From: Dyadobacter sp. SG02
Lineage (GTDB): Bacteria > Bacteroidota > Bacteroidia > Cytophagales > Spirosomataceae
Direction: 5' to 3'
Length of the DNA: 64,000 nt
NCBI RefSeq assembly: GCF_900109045.1
Contig: NZ_FNYL01000002.1
Span: 248,001-312,000, forward strand
Under the pieces are notes generated by a model. The model was not told the origin of the DNA, did no database searches, and worked only from the letters and a program-made list of their open reading frames with translations. Positions 1 through 10,000 of the stretch are shown in pieces; within the stretch, counting starts at the first letter, position 1, and each line of letters begins with the position of its first letter. The translations under genes and the position numbers were made by a program.

Positions 1-3000
1 CCGGCCAGCGGTGCAAGGCCACTCAAAGGGCCGAGATTGGTCACCGTACCCGTGTTCACGTCGATGCGGATCAGGTTCTGGTTGGCCGAAACCGAATACA
101 GCTGGTTGTCCACAGGGTTGATCGCAAGATCCGGTACATCGGACAAAGTCCCTGCGCCCGGGCTCAACGACAATGAAAGCGTGGGCGTAACCAGTTTCAG
201 GTAATTGGGCGATGCGGGATTAATGTCGACGCGGTACAATTGGGTACCATTCTGACCATTGAGCAGGTACATAATACCGTCCGGGCTCACGTCGCCTGCA
301 TGGAAGAAATTGTTCTCGGGGTCCTGCTGGGTGCCGGTAGGGCATTGATCCGGCAAGCCCTCGATGGCGAAAAGATCGGTTACGTTTCCGGCCCCGATGC
401 GGACGAGCTGGTTTGTCCCGAAACGGAAGCCCCAGAGATAGTTATCGGTCGGGTTGTACCCCAGGTTATTGATGGTCGTGCGCGGGCCATTGAAGTCCTG
501 CAAGAGCTGGGCACTGGTAGTTGTGGAGCCTGTGATGATATCATAGGTCGACAGTACAGTGTGCGCATTCATGCCGCCGCAGTTGGCGCCATTGTAACCT
601 TCGTCACCCACTACCAGATAAGCCTGGTTAGGAGCGCAGCTCAACGGACTGTTTGTGGTTGCCAGCGATGAAGGGCAGCGGGCACCGTCGATATTGGTCA
701 ATGGCGTGGCCAGGTTGGGCGTCAATCTCGTCAATGATCCGGGTACGGGGTAAGTAGGTCCGGGAACTTCGTAAACGGAGCCGCTGCCCGCACTCACCAG
801 GAACAGATCTCCGGTTGCGTCGATGAATGTAGCCGCGGACAGGGCTGTCCCATTCTGGCCGACATCGGTGGTTGTGGCCGTTCCCCCGGCAATTGGCCAG
901 TTCACGAGCGTACCATTCCCGTTGGAAATAGCCAGGATGTTTTGTCCGTTGGGCGTAATCGAAATATCCTGGGCATTGGCCGCCGACACGCTGATGGTTG
1001 TAACGGCCAGCGTCGATACATTGACTTTATACATCGTAGTCGCCGATGCCGAATACAGGTAGAAAGTGCCATCCGGAGCAAAATCGCCTGCTTCATAGGA
1101 ATCAGCCGGTAAAGTCGGAATGTCGATCACCTGCACTGCACCACTGGCATGGATTCGTACGATATCGTTTGTGCCGCTTACGGATGCGTACAGGAAGTTG
1201 TCGACCGGGTTGTAGCCAAGCGCCGTAAGGTCGCGGTTGCCCAGTGTCGCAGCGTCAAAAAGCAATGTCTGGGTGCCCGTACGGAGGTCCACAGTATACA
1301 GTTGCGAATCGTCGTCTCTAAGCAGGTAGGATGTGATGTCCTGACAGGTAAATGGCGTCGGCGTCACGCATGTGAGCGTGGTCGCGAGTATGTTACTCGT
1401 GTATGTGGGCGGGTCGTTGATCTGTATACCCGTATAGGCCCCCGCCGGTAGCCCGGTGATCTCGATAATCCCCGACGCGTTGCTCACGATGCTGACCGAA
1501 ACCGGTGCGCCACCGTCCTTCACATATGTAACAGGGTAGGGGGTGTTGGGTAAAAGGCCCTCACCCGTAATCGTAATGATACCATTGGAAGTACCGCAGT
1601 CGGTTGGCTGGGTAATGACGCCCAGCGCCAGCACAATGTCCTGGGAAGGATAATCGACCCCACTGAAAACGTCGACATCGCCAATCCCCGTTTTTTCGAC
1701 AAACAATCCGAGAAAGGGGGTATTGTCATCGATTACATAATGACTGAACGGACTATTGGTCGGGTAGTTGCCCTGCGAAAGCGGGCTGACCTGGATACCA
1801 TATACCACGCCGGAGCCTTCGATATAGTCGCCGGTCAGAACGGCCGCATCGTAATATGCTTCGGGGTTTTCGGAGTTCCCGTAGCCGAAATCGGCACCAC
1901 CGGTATTGTTGTAGCCACTGTAAGTATTCCCCACGTGGTACTCCTCGTTCATGCTCCATGCCGTGCCGTCGAAGCGGTATTCCCTTGCGATCGCATTATG
2001 TGACCCCTTGGTAAAGCGGCTTTCGGATGTGGTGAAGCGGAATGCGGAGTTACCTGTCGACATTTCACCCAGCAATGCAATAGTACCATCCGAAGTGAAT
2101 TCAATGTCGGTGATCAGTGAACGCTGATCGAGTTGCAGGGCGGTAACCGGCAGGCGCACCTCCTGTTTGATCACATCTGCCGTGTTGATCGAGCCGTCCG
2201 CATTTAATCCGATGGAAACAATTTCATTATGGGTGAAATTGTAACTGGTTCCGGCTGTCGTATAGCCTACCGCGTCCGGACGGGAGAAGTAAAGGCGGTT
2301 ATCCCTCGGATTCCAGGCCATACCTACCGCCAGGCGCCGCAGGTCTGTTACGGCCAGCGACGGGTCTGCAATGCCGGGTTGGTGGTCGAAGGGCGTGCCC
2401 AGGAATGTCCCCGTAGTCGCGTCGATCGCATAGATGTTTCCATTGTCGAGCGAGGAGGTGTAAACCACCTTTTTTGCATAATTATAACCCACATTACCGA
2501 CCCCGGTGTACCGGTTGTTGATCGTAACGGTAGGGGCATAAGTGTAGTCCAGACCGGCCGCGTTGATGTTGTATTGGGTAAGTGATCCGCCCGCAAACGC
2601 GGTGGCTACGCCGCCGCCGATGCCATCCCCCATGATCGTGGCGCCAAGGAAAGGATAGTTTGCACCGCCGGAAGTCGGTACGATAATGCCGGTTTGTAAA
2701 GGATAACCCATCGTTACCGTGCCGGTGAAGCCTGTTCCGCCACCTACGGACGTTACGCTCACAGTAACGGGCCCCGGGCCATAGCCGGTACCCTGGTTGG
2801 TCAGCACAATGCCGGTAACAACGCCGGCCGTAACCGTTACATACCCGGCGGCTCCCGTTCCGCCCCCGCCTGTGAATACGAGCGGGTCGAACAGTGCATA
2901 TCCGGAGCCCCCCGCATTAATCGCTACGGATTTGACACGACCGGCCGTCGTATTGAGCGGCACCGTCATCGCAGTGGCGCCGCGGCCTCCCGAGGTGTGG

Positions 3001-3767
3001 TAACCGGTGCTCGGAATCGCGTTGGTGATCGTGGAAACGAGCCCGGTATTGCCATCGATGCGGAATACGTCACCGCCCTCGGACCCCACCGCGGGGATCG
3101 TCCGGCCGGCATATTCCGCCGAGCCATTGATATAACCCACGAATGTTCCCGTGCTACCTACGAATACCTGAGGCGTGGCCGGTACGGAGTTGTCGATTTC
3201 GATCCCGAACACTTCGCCCATTTTGGCATTGGTCCAGTCGGGATGGCGGAATATGGTATTGGAAACATCGTTCCAGTTAGCTAATGCTGCCGGGGCACCA
3301 TTGCCGGCCGGGTTACGGGCGTCGTAAACGCCGAGTACGAAGCCGTTCCTGTCGGAACCCTGTCCGGGGGCGCCGGCATTCGGGTTCGACAGGCGGCTCA
3401 CCAGCGCCATTCCGCGTTGCAACGGAAATGCCCCCTGCGGCGCCATCGTCCGGTGCGGGTCGGGTGCGGTTGGATCGCCCGAGGGTTTTGCCTTCCCGGG
3501 CATCAGTTTTTTCAGGGGTTTAGAAATGGCGGCTTCCAGGCTGTTGATCACCGGACGCAGCAGGGCAGGACGGGTCACCGAAAAAGCGATGGTCGTGATG
3601 GTGAGTAATGACGCTACCGCCGCCCACCGGGCGGACCGCGCGTTGATACGTTGCGGTTTCCTGGTGATCGACCGAACGATCATGCGCATACGAGAGATGA
3701 ACTTCGGGGGCGGACCCGACGGTTCCATTCCCCGCATGCTTCGCTTCCTTCCATAAAAAGTTTTCAT
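1..3767 (-). CDS. Giant exported propeller/adhesin-like protein, 3' end outside window
   Basis: The frame is open from an ATG at 3767 to the left edge, giving about 1255 residues without a stop; the C-terminus is missing. The next upstream ATG (3778) runs into a stop after four codons, so 3767 is the start. The N-terminus is basic with a hydrophobic stretch near residues 47-70 (WAAVASLLTITTIAFSV), behind a long positively charged leader rather than a standard signal peptide. The rest is rich in Gly, Thr, Asn and Val. It contains several propeller-like units of the type 'SPDG..Y', 'NPVDN.LY', 'DV.TGTVT', as in DUF6923/DUF4394 surface proteins, and a glycine-rich segment near residues 270-370. 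A T9SS or gliding-type C-terminus would be expected but lies outside. A role as a cell-surface or extracellular protein is inferred; no catalytic motif was recognised. Confidence 0.8.
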   Translation of the reverse strand, partial: MKTFYGRKRSMRGMEPSGPPPKFISRMRMIVRSITRKPQRINARSARWAAVASLLTITTIAFSVTRPALLRPVINSLEAAISKPLKKLMPGKAKPSGDPTAPDPHRTMAPQGAFPLQRGMALVSRLSNPNAGAPGQGSDRNGFVLGVYDARNPAGNGAPAALANWNDVSNTIFRHPDWTNAKMGEVFGIEIDNSVPATPQVFVGSTGTFVGYINGSAEYAGRTIPAVGSEGGDVFRIDGNTGLVSTITNAIPSTGYHTSGGRGATAMTVPLNTTAGRVKSVAINAGGSGYALFDPLVFTGGGGTGAAGYVTVTAGVVTGIVLTNQGTGYGPGPVTVSVTSVGGGTGFTGTVTMGYPLQTGIIVPTSGGANYPFLGATIMGDGIGGGVATAFAGGSLTQYNINAAGLDYTYAPTVTINNRYTGVGNVGYNYAKKVVYTSSLDNGNIYAIDATTGTFLGTPFDHQPGIADPSLAVTDLRRLAVGMAWNPRDNRLYFSRPDAVGYTTAGTSYNFTHNEIVSIGLNADGSINTADVIKQEVRLPVTALQLDQRSLITDIEFTSDGTIALLGEMSTGNSAFRFTTSESRFTKGSHNAIAREYRFDGTAWSMNEEYHVGNTYSGYNNTGGADFGYGNSENPEAYYDAAVLTGDYIEGSGVVYGIQVSPLSQGNYPTNSPFSHYVIDDNTPFLGLFVEKTGIGDVDVFSGVDYPSQDIVLALGVITQPTDCGTSNGIITITGEGLLPNTPYPVTYVKDGGAPVSVSIVSNASGIIEITGLPAGAYTGIQINDPPTYTSNILATTLTCVTPTPFTCQDITSYLLRDDDSQLYTVDLRTGTQTLLFDAATLGNRDLTALGYNPVDNFLYASVSGTNDIVRIHASGAVQVIDIPTLPADSYEAGDFAPDGTFYLYSASATTMYKVNVSTLAVTTISVSAANAQDISITPNGQNILAISNGNGTLVNWPIAGGTATTTDVGQNGTALSAATFIDATGDLFLVSAGSGSVYEVPGPTYPVPGSLTRLTPNLATPLTNIDGARCPSSLATTNSPLSCAPNQAYLVVGDEGYNGANCGGMNAHTVLSTYDIITGSTTTSAQLLQDFNGPRTTINNLGYNPTDNYLWGFRFGTNQLVRIGAGNVTDLFAIEGLPDQCPTGTQQDPENNFFHAGDVSPDGIMYLLNGQNGTQLYRVDINPASPNYLKLVTPTLSLSLSPGAGTLSDVPDLAINPVDNQLYSVSANQNLIRIDVNTGTVTNLGPLSGLAPLA

Positions 3768-4161
3768 GCTGGTTTCATTTAAAGTTGATACTAGTTAAGC
3801 GTGCGATTGTTTTCAGGGTATTGTTTTTCAGGACAATGCATAGGATGGAAGTGCTTGTCGCAGATGGTATCGAGCATGGAGTGCGCCCCGTTGAGTTTGA
3901 GGCCGGGTTCGGATAACAGGTTTGCCGGATGTTTTGGCCGTGTAGAATTAATGCCTGCTATCAGTGGCAAATATTTTGAATTTATTCATATCGAACAGTA
4001 GAAAATCGATTATAAAAAGGTAGAAAATTGATTTTAATTTCCTTCGGTTACATGAATTCGTTCTTAGAAAAGATAGAATTATTTACTTTTCGATCGACTT
4101 TTATTTGTAGTAGTAATTACACAAATTTTTCGAGTTATCATTTCCTAAAACCCGACCTATC
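3768..4161. promoter_or_regulatory. Divergent AT-rich promoter region
   Basis: This stretch separates the start of the giant leftward gene from the start of the rightward hybrid kinase and should hold both promoters. It is far richer in A+T than the flanking genes, and no gene was found in it. Several TAGAA half-sites occur, two of them inside the direct repeat at 3998-4037, with others near 3944, 4065 and 4073. A match to the Bacteroidota -7 consensus (TAnnTTTG) with a properly spaced -33 element could not be placed convincingly. Confidence 0.6.
3998..4037. repeat. Direct repeat, 18 bp, 22 bp apart
   Basis: GTAGAAAATCGATTATAA (3998-4015) is followed by GTAGAAAATTGATTTTAA (4020-4037). The copies differ at two positions and are spaced 22 bp start to start, about two helical turns, so two protein subunits would sit on the same face of the DNA. 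The position in a divergent promoter region suggests an operator. The binding protein is unknown; the hybrid kinase encoded immediately to the right, or the LuxR-type regulators at 22-26.7 kb, are candidates by inference only. Confidence 0.45.
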
Positions 4162-6099
4162 ATGAAGCACGTTAAGACCGTGTTTTGCATTGCCCTATTA
4201 TTTTGTCACAGCGTATTTGCCCATTCTCTGCCCGTTCATCCCCTGGCGCCGCTCGGCCACCTGGCGGAACATGCGATTGCAGGTGCCGCTCACAGCACAA
4301 CTTACCCGATCACGCACTTGCCTCCGGGTAGGTACGTGGTGTGCGTGAAAGCCGCCGGTAAGGACAGTACCCTGAACAGCGTTGCCAGGAAACTGCATAT
4401 TACCGTGCTTGATCCGTGGTGGAATACGTGGCCGGCTTACGTTGGCTATGCAGCGCTGAGCAGCCTGCTGGTGTGGGTGACTACCCGCTTTTTCTGGCTT
4501 CGGGGAATTCTGAAAAAGGAAAATGAGCTGTACCAGATGAAAGTCGACTTTTTTACCAATATCTCGCACGAAATCCGGACGCACCTCACGCTGATAGGCA
4601 TTCCGGTGCAGCGGCTGGAAGGGGCCGTCCACCCTAATGAAGACGCGGTGAAACTGCTTAAAACGGCCAGCAGGAATATCGATCAGATGATGCTGCTGGT
4701 GAATGAGTTACTGGATTTCAGAAAGATCGGGCGGAAAGAGGCGATGATCTACGTCCGGGAGGGCGATGTGATCGCATTTGTAAGAAATTGTGTCGCGTCG
4801 TTCGAGCAGCTGGCGGACGAGAAGCAAGTGGTGACTTCGTTCACTTCCAACGCGGAGACCTTATCGATATGGTACGACCCGGGGCAGCTTCAAAAAGTGT
4901 TTTATAACCTGCTGCTGAATGCTTATAAATTTTCGCCGGAGGGCGGTAACGTCGACGTTTCGTTAACCGAGCAGCCGGGGTGCGTGGTGGTGACCATTGC
5001 GGACAACGGCGTGGGGATTGCGCCCGAGCATCTGGAAAACCTGTTCGTTAATTTTTTCCAGGTTTACGAGCGCGACTCGCGCAACACGGGCTATGGGATC
5101 GGGCTCGCGTTGGCCAACCGGATCGTACAGCTGCACGGAGGCACGATCAATGTCAGGAGCTCGACGTCGGGCCCGCGCCGGGGCAGCGCGTTTTCGGTAC
5201 TACTTTTTAAAGGTATCACCCATTTCAATGCCGCGCTAACTGTTTTCAATGATGGCTTGGATGACGTGCAACCGGTCAGCCAACCCATTGGGGAAGCCGG
5301 GGTGTCGAGGACATTGAATGCAGCGGCGAAGTATTCCGTGCTGCTGGTGGAAGACAACAGGGAATTGCTCGATTTTTGCAGCGAGGTGTTGAAATCCAAT
5401 TTCATTGTGTTCGAGGCGTCGAACGGAGTTCAGGGCTGGGAAAAAGTACAGGAGCATATTCCCGACATTGTGATCAGTGACATTATGATGCCTGGCATCG
5501 ACGGCATCCAGCTTTGCAGGAATATCAAGTCGGACGTTCGTACGAACCATATTCCGGTGATTTTGCTCACGGCCAAATGCATGGTCAACCATCATATCGA
5601 AGGTCTGTCGGCCGGGGCGGACGATTACATTCCCAAGCCATTCCACATTGAAATACTTGAACTTAAAATCAGGAACATGATCGCAACCAGGAAGGCCGAT
5701 CAGCAGAAATATGCGCAGTCACTGGCGTCCGAACCCGACGAACCACAACCCCGGGAAGAGGACGACCCGTTTTTAAAAGATTTGCATGAGATCGTCTGGG
5801 AGCAGATCGGCGACCGCGAATTCACGATTAACGAACTCGTGTCGCGCATTGGAATGAGCAAGAGTGTGTTGTACAAAAAGCTACGGGCGCTAACGGGTAT
5901 GACAGTCAATGATTTCGTCAAAATGGTCCGTCTGCAAAAGGCTTCGCAACTCCTGAAACAGCCAGGGATTACCGTCGGCGAAGTCGCGCAAATGGTCGGT
6001 TTCGAAGACCCGAAATACTTCTCCCGGGAGTTTAGAAAGCAGTTCGGAAAGCTGCCGAAAGATTGGTCCATGTCATTCACGAACGAGCATTCGGTATGA
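4162..6099 (+). CDS. Hybrid two-component regulator (HTCS) without sensor propeller
   Basis: This 645-residue protein has a signal peptide (about 1-20), a short Y_Y_Y-like remnant (about 45-87, LPPGRYVVCVKA), a transmembrane segment (about 92-113), HisKA with phospho-acceptor H136 (SHEIRTHLT), HATPase_c (NLLLNAYKF, DNGVGIAP, GYGIGLAL), a receiver domain with D440 (VISDIMMPG) and a C-terminal AraC-type HTH (about 545-640). Full HTCS proteins usually exceed 1300 residues and carry a two-domain periplasmic propeller; here it is absent and the leader passes almost directly to the end of the Y_Y_Y domain. The usual Pro after HE(I/F)RT is His. It probably phosphorylates itself and controls nearby genes, but with a lost or altered ligand input. 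Sequence-based identification of the cytoplasmic half is secure. Confidence 0.9.
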   Translation: MKHVKTVFCIALLFCHSVFAHSLPVHPLAPLGHLAEHAIAGAAHSTTYPITHLPPGRYVVCVKAAGKDSTLNSVARKLHITVLDPWWNTWPAYVGYAALSSLLVWVTTRFFWLRGILKKENELYQMKVDFFTNISHEIRTHLTLIGIPVQRLEGAVHPNEDAVKLLKTASRNIDQMMLLVNELLDFRKIGRKEAMIYVREGDVIAFVRNCVASFEQLADEKQVVTSFTSNAETLSIWYDPGQLQKVFYNLLLNAYKFSPEGGNVDVSLTEQPGCVVVTIADNGVGIAPEHLENLFVNFFQVYERDSRNTGYGIGLALANRIVQLHGGTINVRSSTSGPRRGSAFSVLLFKGITHFNAALTVFNDGLDDVQPVSQPIGEAGVSRTLNAAAKYSVLLVEDNRELLDFCSEVLKSNFIVFEASNGVQGWEKVQEHIPDIVISDIMMPGIDGIQLCRNIKSDVRTNHIPVILLTAKCMVNHHIEGLSAGADDYIPKPFHIEILELKIRNMIATRKADQQKYAQSLASEPDEPQPREEDDPFLKDLHEIVWEQIGDREFTINELVSRIGMSKSVLYKKLRALTGMTVNDFVKMVRLQKASQLLKQPGITVGEVAQMVGFEDPKYFSREFRKQFGKLPKDWSMSFTNEHSV

Positions 6100-6271
6100 A
6101 CTTCCCAATGATAGGGTTTAGGTCATTACCTTTCACGACCAGCCACGCCCTCAGGGCCGCGTTGGTAAACCCGGTGAAGAGCCTGCGGAGCGAATAGCGG
6201 ATCGTTCATTCGCCGGCTTGTACTATCTTCGTTTCATAAAAAAAGTGAAACGCTAAGATAGTCCCGTATTA

Positions 6272-6973
6272 ATGACCTTTGGGCAGAAAGTAATCCGATT
6301 TCATGAGCAGTTGGCCTATTCCGGTCCGTCCTTACCGGATGGCATCGGTGTTATCAATCCATTTATCGGGCCAACGACGGCGTTGGATAACCTCAAAGCA
6401 TTCGCGGAAAAGTATCTCGACGATAACAACCGGCGCCACATCATTCTGGGCATCAACCCCAGCCGGTTCGGTGCCGGCGTAACAGGCGTTCCCTTTACCG
6501 ACACCAAACGGCTCGTCAGCGAGTGCAAGATTCCCTACAACGGAAAGCCGACACATGAAATTTCTTCGGTGTTTATCTACGAGATGATCCATGCATTTGG
6601 CGGCGTTAGTAATTTTTACAGCAGATTTTATATCAACTCGCCATTCCCTTTGGCGATCACGAAGACCAATCCGGAAGGAAAAGAGGTCAACTATAATTAC
6701 TACGACAGTGCAGCGCTCACGAAAGCTGTTTATCCATTTATAGTCAAGAGCATGCGGCAATTAATTGATCTTGGAATCGCTACGGACACCTGCTTTTGCC
6801 TCGGGACGGGAAAGAACGCCAGGTTTCTGGAGCAGCTCAATAGGGACCATGGTTTTTTCGGTGAGATAATCCCCCTGGAACACCCGAGGTTCATCATGCA
6901 ATACAAAAGCTCCGCAAAGGATCTGTACATCGAGAAATATATAAAGGCCTTTGGCGCCACCGATCCCGAATAA
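6272..6973 (+). CDS. SMUG2-type uracil-DNA glycosylase family protein (DUF4918)
   Basis: This 233-residue cytoplasmic protein resembles the SMUG2/DUF4918 branch of the uracil-DNA glycosylase superfamily. It has the active-site-like block GINPSRFGAGVTGVPFTD (about residues 61-78), comparable to the G-x-N-P-G-PFG-x-x-x-TGVPFG block of SMUG1, and a C-terminal HPRF motif (about 209-212) in the place of the family's HPSP loop. Such enzymes remove uracil or oxidised uracil from DNA as the first step of base excision repair. The gene stands alone, 172 bp after the kinase gene and 114 bp before the next gene's start, and appears unrelated in function to its secreted-protein neighbours. Length is normal for the family. 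Substrate preference cannot be read from the sequence. Confidence 0.82.
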   Translation: MTFGQKVIRFHEQLAYSGPSLPDGIGVINPFIGPTTALDNLKAFAEKYLDDNNRRHIILGINPSRFGAGVTGVPFTDTKRLVSECKIPYNGKPTHEISSVFIYEMIHAFGGVSNFYSRFYINSPFPLAITKTNPEGKEVNYNYYDSAALTKAVYPFIVKSMRQLIDLGIATDTCFCLGTGKNARFLEQLNRDHGFFGEIIPLEHPRFIMQYKSSAKDLYIEKYIKAFGATDPE

Positions 6974-7087
6974 ATAAACCATAATATGATCCCAATCCGG
7001 CGGACATAGCAATTATTTGCTATTGTGCTCCTACCATGGTTGAGCTTGCTTTGTATGTCCATTCCTGAACTAACCGGAGCATGCACC

Positions 7088-10000
7088 ATGAAATCCTGTT
7101 TACTAATCGTCACGCTATTACTTTCCGCATTCGTCGCCTGCGCGCAATATCCTGTTTGGGAGAAAAGGTCGGGCAACTGGTCGGATGCCTCCGGGTGGTC
7201 TACCGGCCAGGTACCGGGCCGCAACCAGACTGTCGGGATCAACTCGAGTTGTGAAGTAATCGTTACCGGCGAGGTGTTCGCGGGGATTATTTACGTGGAC
7301 GAACAGGGGAAAATCAATATCGGGGAGACCGGCACATTGCATGTCAACAATTCGGGCACATATGGTGCGATCCGGATGTTCGACAGGAGCCAGCTCATTG
7401 TAAACGGTAAACTGATCATGGGAGATACCAATCCACTGTATGGCGACGGCATCGCGGCAAGCTATTACCGAAGTTTTCCCGCAGGCGCGAAGCCGGATAT
7501 TATTGTGAATAAAACCGGATCGATTGCAATAGGAAACACGACGGGTGCGGGCATTTTCCTGTTCTCCGGAGGATCGATTACGAACCACGGCACGATCGAG
7601 ATTGGTAAGTTTGGCCCGATAGGCTTCGCAGAGGGCGAAAACCTTATCAGTGCAGGCATCTTTACCAGCGGTGCCAGTTTTACAAACACGGGCATCATCA
7701 CGGTCGACGACGTGCAGGCCCTTCCCGGAAAGCAGGGAAATACGGGGATTGCGGTTAGCCCCGGGCTCTTCAATACGGGCGAGGTCAGGATCGGGCAGCG
7801 GGCCAGAATCACGGGTGACGCATTAGTGGTAGGCGACACCGCGTCTAATGCAGGGCTGATTTTGATTGACAATGCACGCGACGGTTTCGCATTGTCTAAA
7901 CTGAACAATACAGGCCAGATCAAAATAGGGCAGTCGGGACCGATCAGCAACCGGGGGGTCTATTCGATGAGATCCACTTCCCTGATTGCCAATCAAGGGG
8001 ACATCCTGATCGATAACACAGGCGGTAACGCTATCAACCTCGGGGGTGTCAATATCACCAATCAAAAAAACATACTTATCGGAAAAACGGGCCGCATCGG
8101 CGGTTCTGCGTTCGGACTGAGTTCTTCGGTCATCGATAACCAGAGCGGAGGCGTAATCCAGGCATACAACTGCGGCAGCCACAATATTCGCCTGTCGGGA
8201 AGCTCCGTCGTCACGAATGCGGGCATTACAGATGCAGGCGGTACCAATAATGCGAAAAATGATGCACTTTATCTCGATAATTCCAGGTTTACCAATGCCG
8301 CAGGTGGCTTCGTAAAGCTGGATAAGGCTAAAAAAAGCGGTGTACATCTCGTAAAAGGCCAGTTCGATAACCGGGGAACCGTGAGGCTTATTCAAACCGA
8401 CACCATCCCGGTGCTGCTGCAAAACGCATCGGTCTTCACCAATTCGGGTATATTGGATGCTTCGGCAAGCGATGGGACATACGGCGGCGGTATTGCCGTT
8501 ACGGAGGGCTCCCGTTTTGAAAACCAGCCAGGCGCCGGCATTACATTGAACAGGCCTTCGCTCATATCTACGTTACCTGCGCTATACATTCGCGACGCCG
8601 GATCGAGGTTTGTCAATAATGCTTCGCTTTCCATCGGTGAAGCTACGTCGCCTTTGCCATACCACGCCATTCAGGTGGATCAAAACGCGTCGCTGGCCAA
8701 TGAGAAGCTGGGACTGATCAAAGTGGGCAACACGCAGCAAAATGGCCTTATGATTTTGAACGAAAGCGAGTTTGTGAACAACGGAGCGCTCGAATTTTAT
8801 AATGTAGCCGGGTCGCCATTCTACGCCGCCAGTGAAAGTCAACTGAGCAATGATGGAACGATTAAAACCGGTCTGGGAAGCGTATTTTCCAAAGAGAGCG
8901 TTTACCTCGACGGTAATGTAGTTTTTAAAAACAGGCCGCGCGGAGAGCTGTATCTGAACAAAGTGACTGGCGGATCGGCCGGACTGGTCGTAAAAGCGGG
9001 TAGCCGGGTTGAGAACGACGGTAAGATCGTATGGGGCAATGCGGCTGCTTTCCAGGGTACTGCGGCATTGCAGCTGAGTAATGGGGGTGTTTTTGAAAAC
9101 AGACAAACGTCTGTGCTGGAATTCAGTAGTTTAACGGGCGATGCGATCGTGTGTGATGCGGTAACGGGCGCGACGCCAAGAAGTAATTTTACCAACGACG
9201 GATCGGTGCGATTCGGCAACATCGCCGGGCGGGGATTTTACAATACCGATCCCACTTTTCCATTCCGCAACAACAACGTATTTGAAACCCTTCCGGGTGG
9301 AAAAATGAATTTGCAGGCACTTGTGAGCAGCCCGGGCGCATCGAGCAAATTGAACAATGCCGACGGATCGGTGACCCTCGCATTCGCATTCACCAACAAC
9401 GGAACGGTTACCAACGGCGGTGCATTCAGCACCCAGGCGACTTTTACCAATAATAATGCTGTGATCAATAATGGCACCTGGAATGCGGCTGATGTGTTTA
9501 ACAATAATAACCGTTACCAGGGCAGCGGCGTATTCAAAGGCGCGCTATTTAGTAACAAGGCCAATCTGGTGCCGGGAAACAGCCCGGGATGCGCCAGTTT
9601 TGAAAACGGGCTTACCATGCTGCCGGGAGCCACCTTGCGGATAGAAGTAAACGGTAAAACCGCCTGTACCGAATTTGACCAGGTGAGTGTAACAGGTACG
9701 GCCTCGCTATCGGGCATCCTGAACGTTACATTCGGTGGCGGCTACGTGCCGGGCAATACGGACGCGATCACGATCCTGAAATCGACCGCGCTCTCGGGAA
9801 CTTTCGAAAGCAATAACCTCCCCGCCGGCTGGGCTTTGGTCTACAACAAACCCTCGGCAGGAGATGTGACGCTGAGCCGCGCGGGCGCGTTGCCACTTCG
9901 CCTCGTGGAATTTACCGTTCGGAACGAAGGTAACGCGGCCTTTGCCGCATGGCGTACCACGGAAGAAGAGAACACCAGTCATTTCGATCTGGAAAGAAGC

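Noticed and set aside
240-671. 143-codon rightward frame near the left edge
   Set aside because: It lies opposite a continuous leftward frame of over 1200 codons with clear repeat structure.
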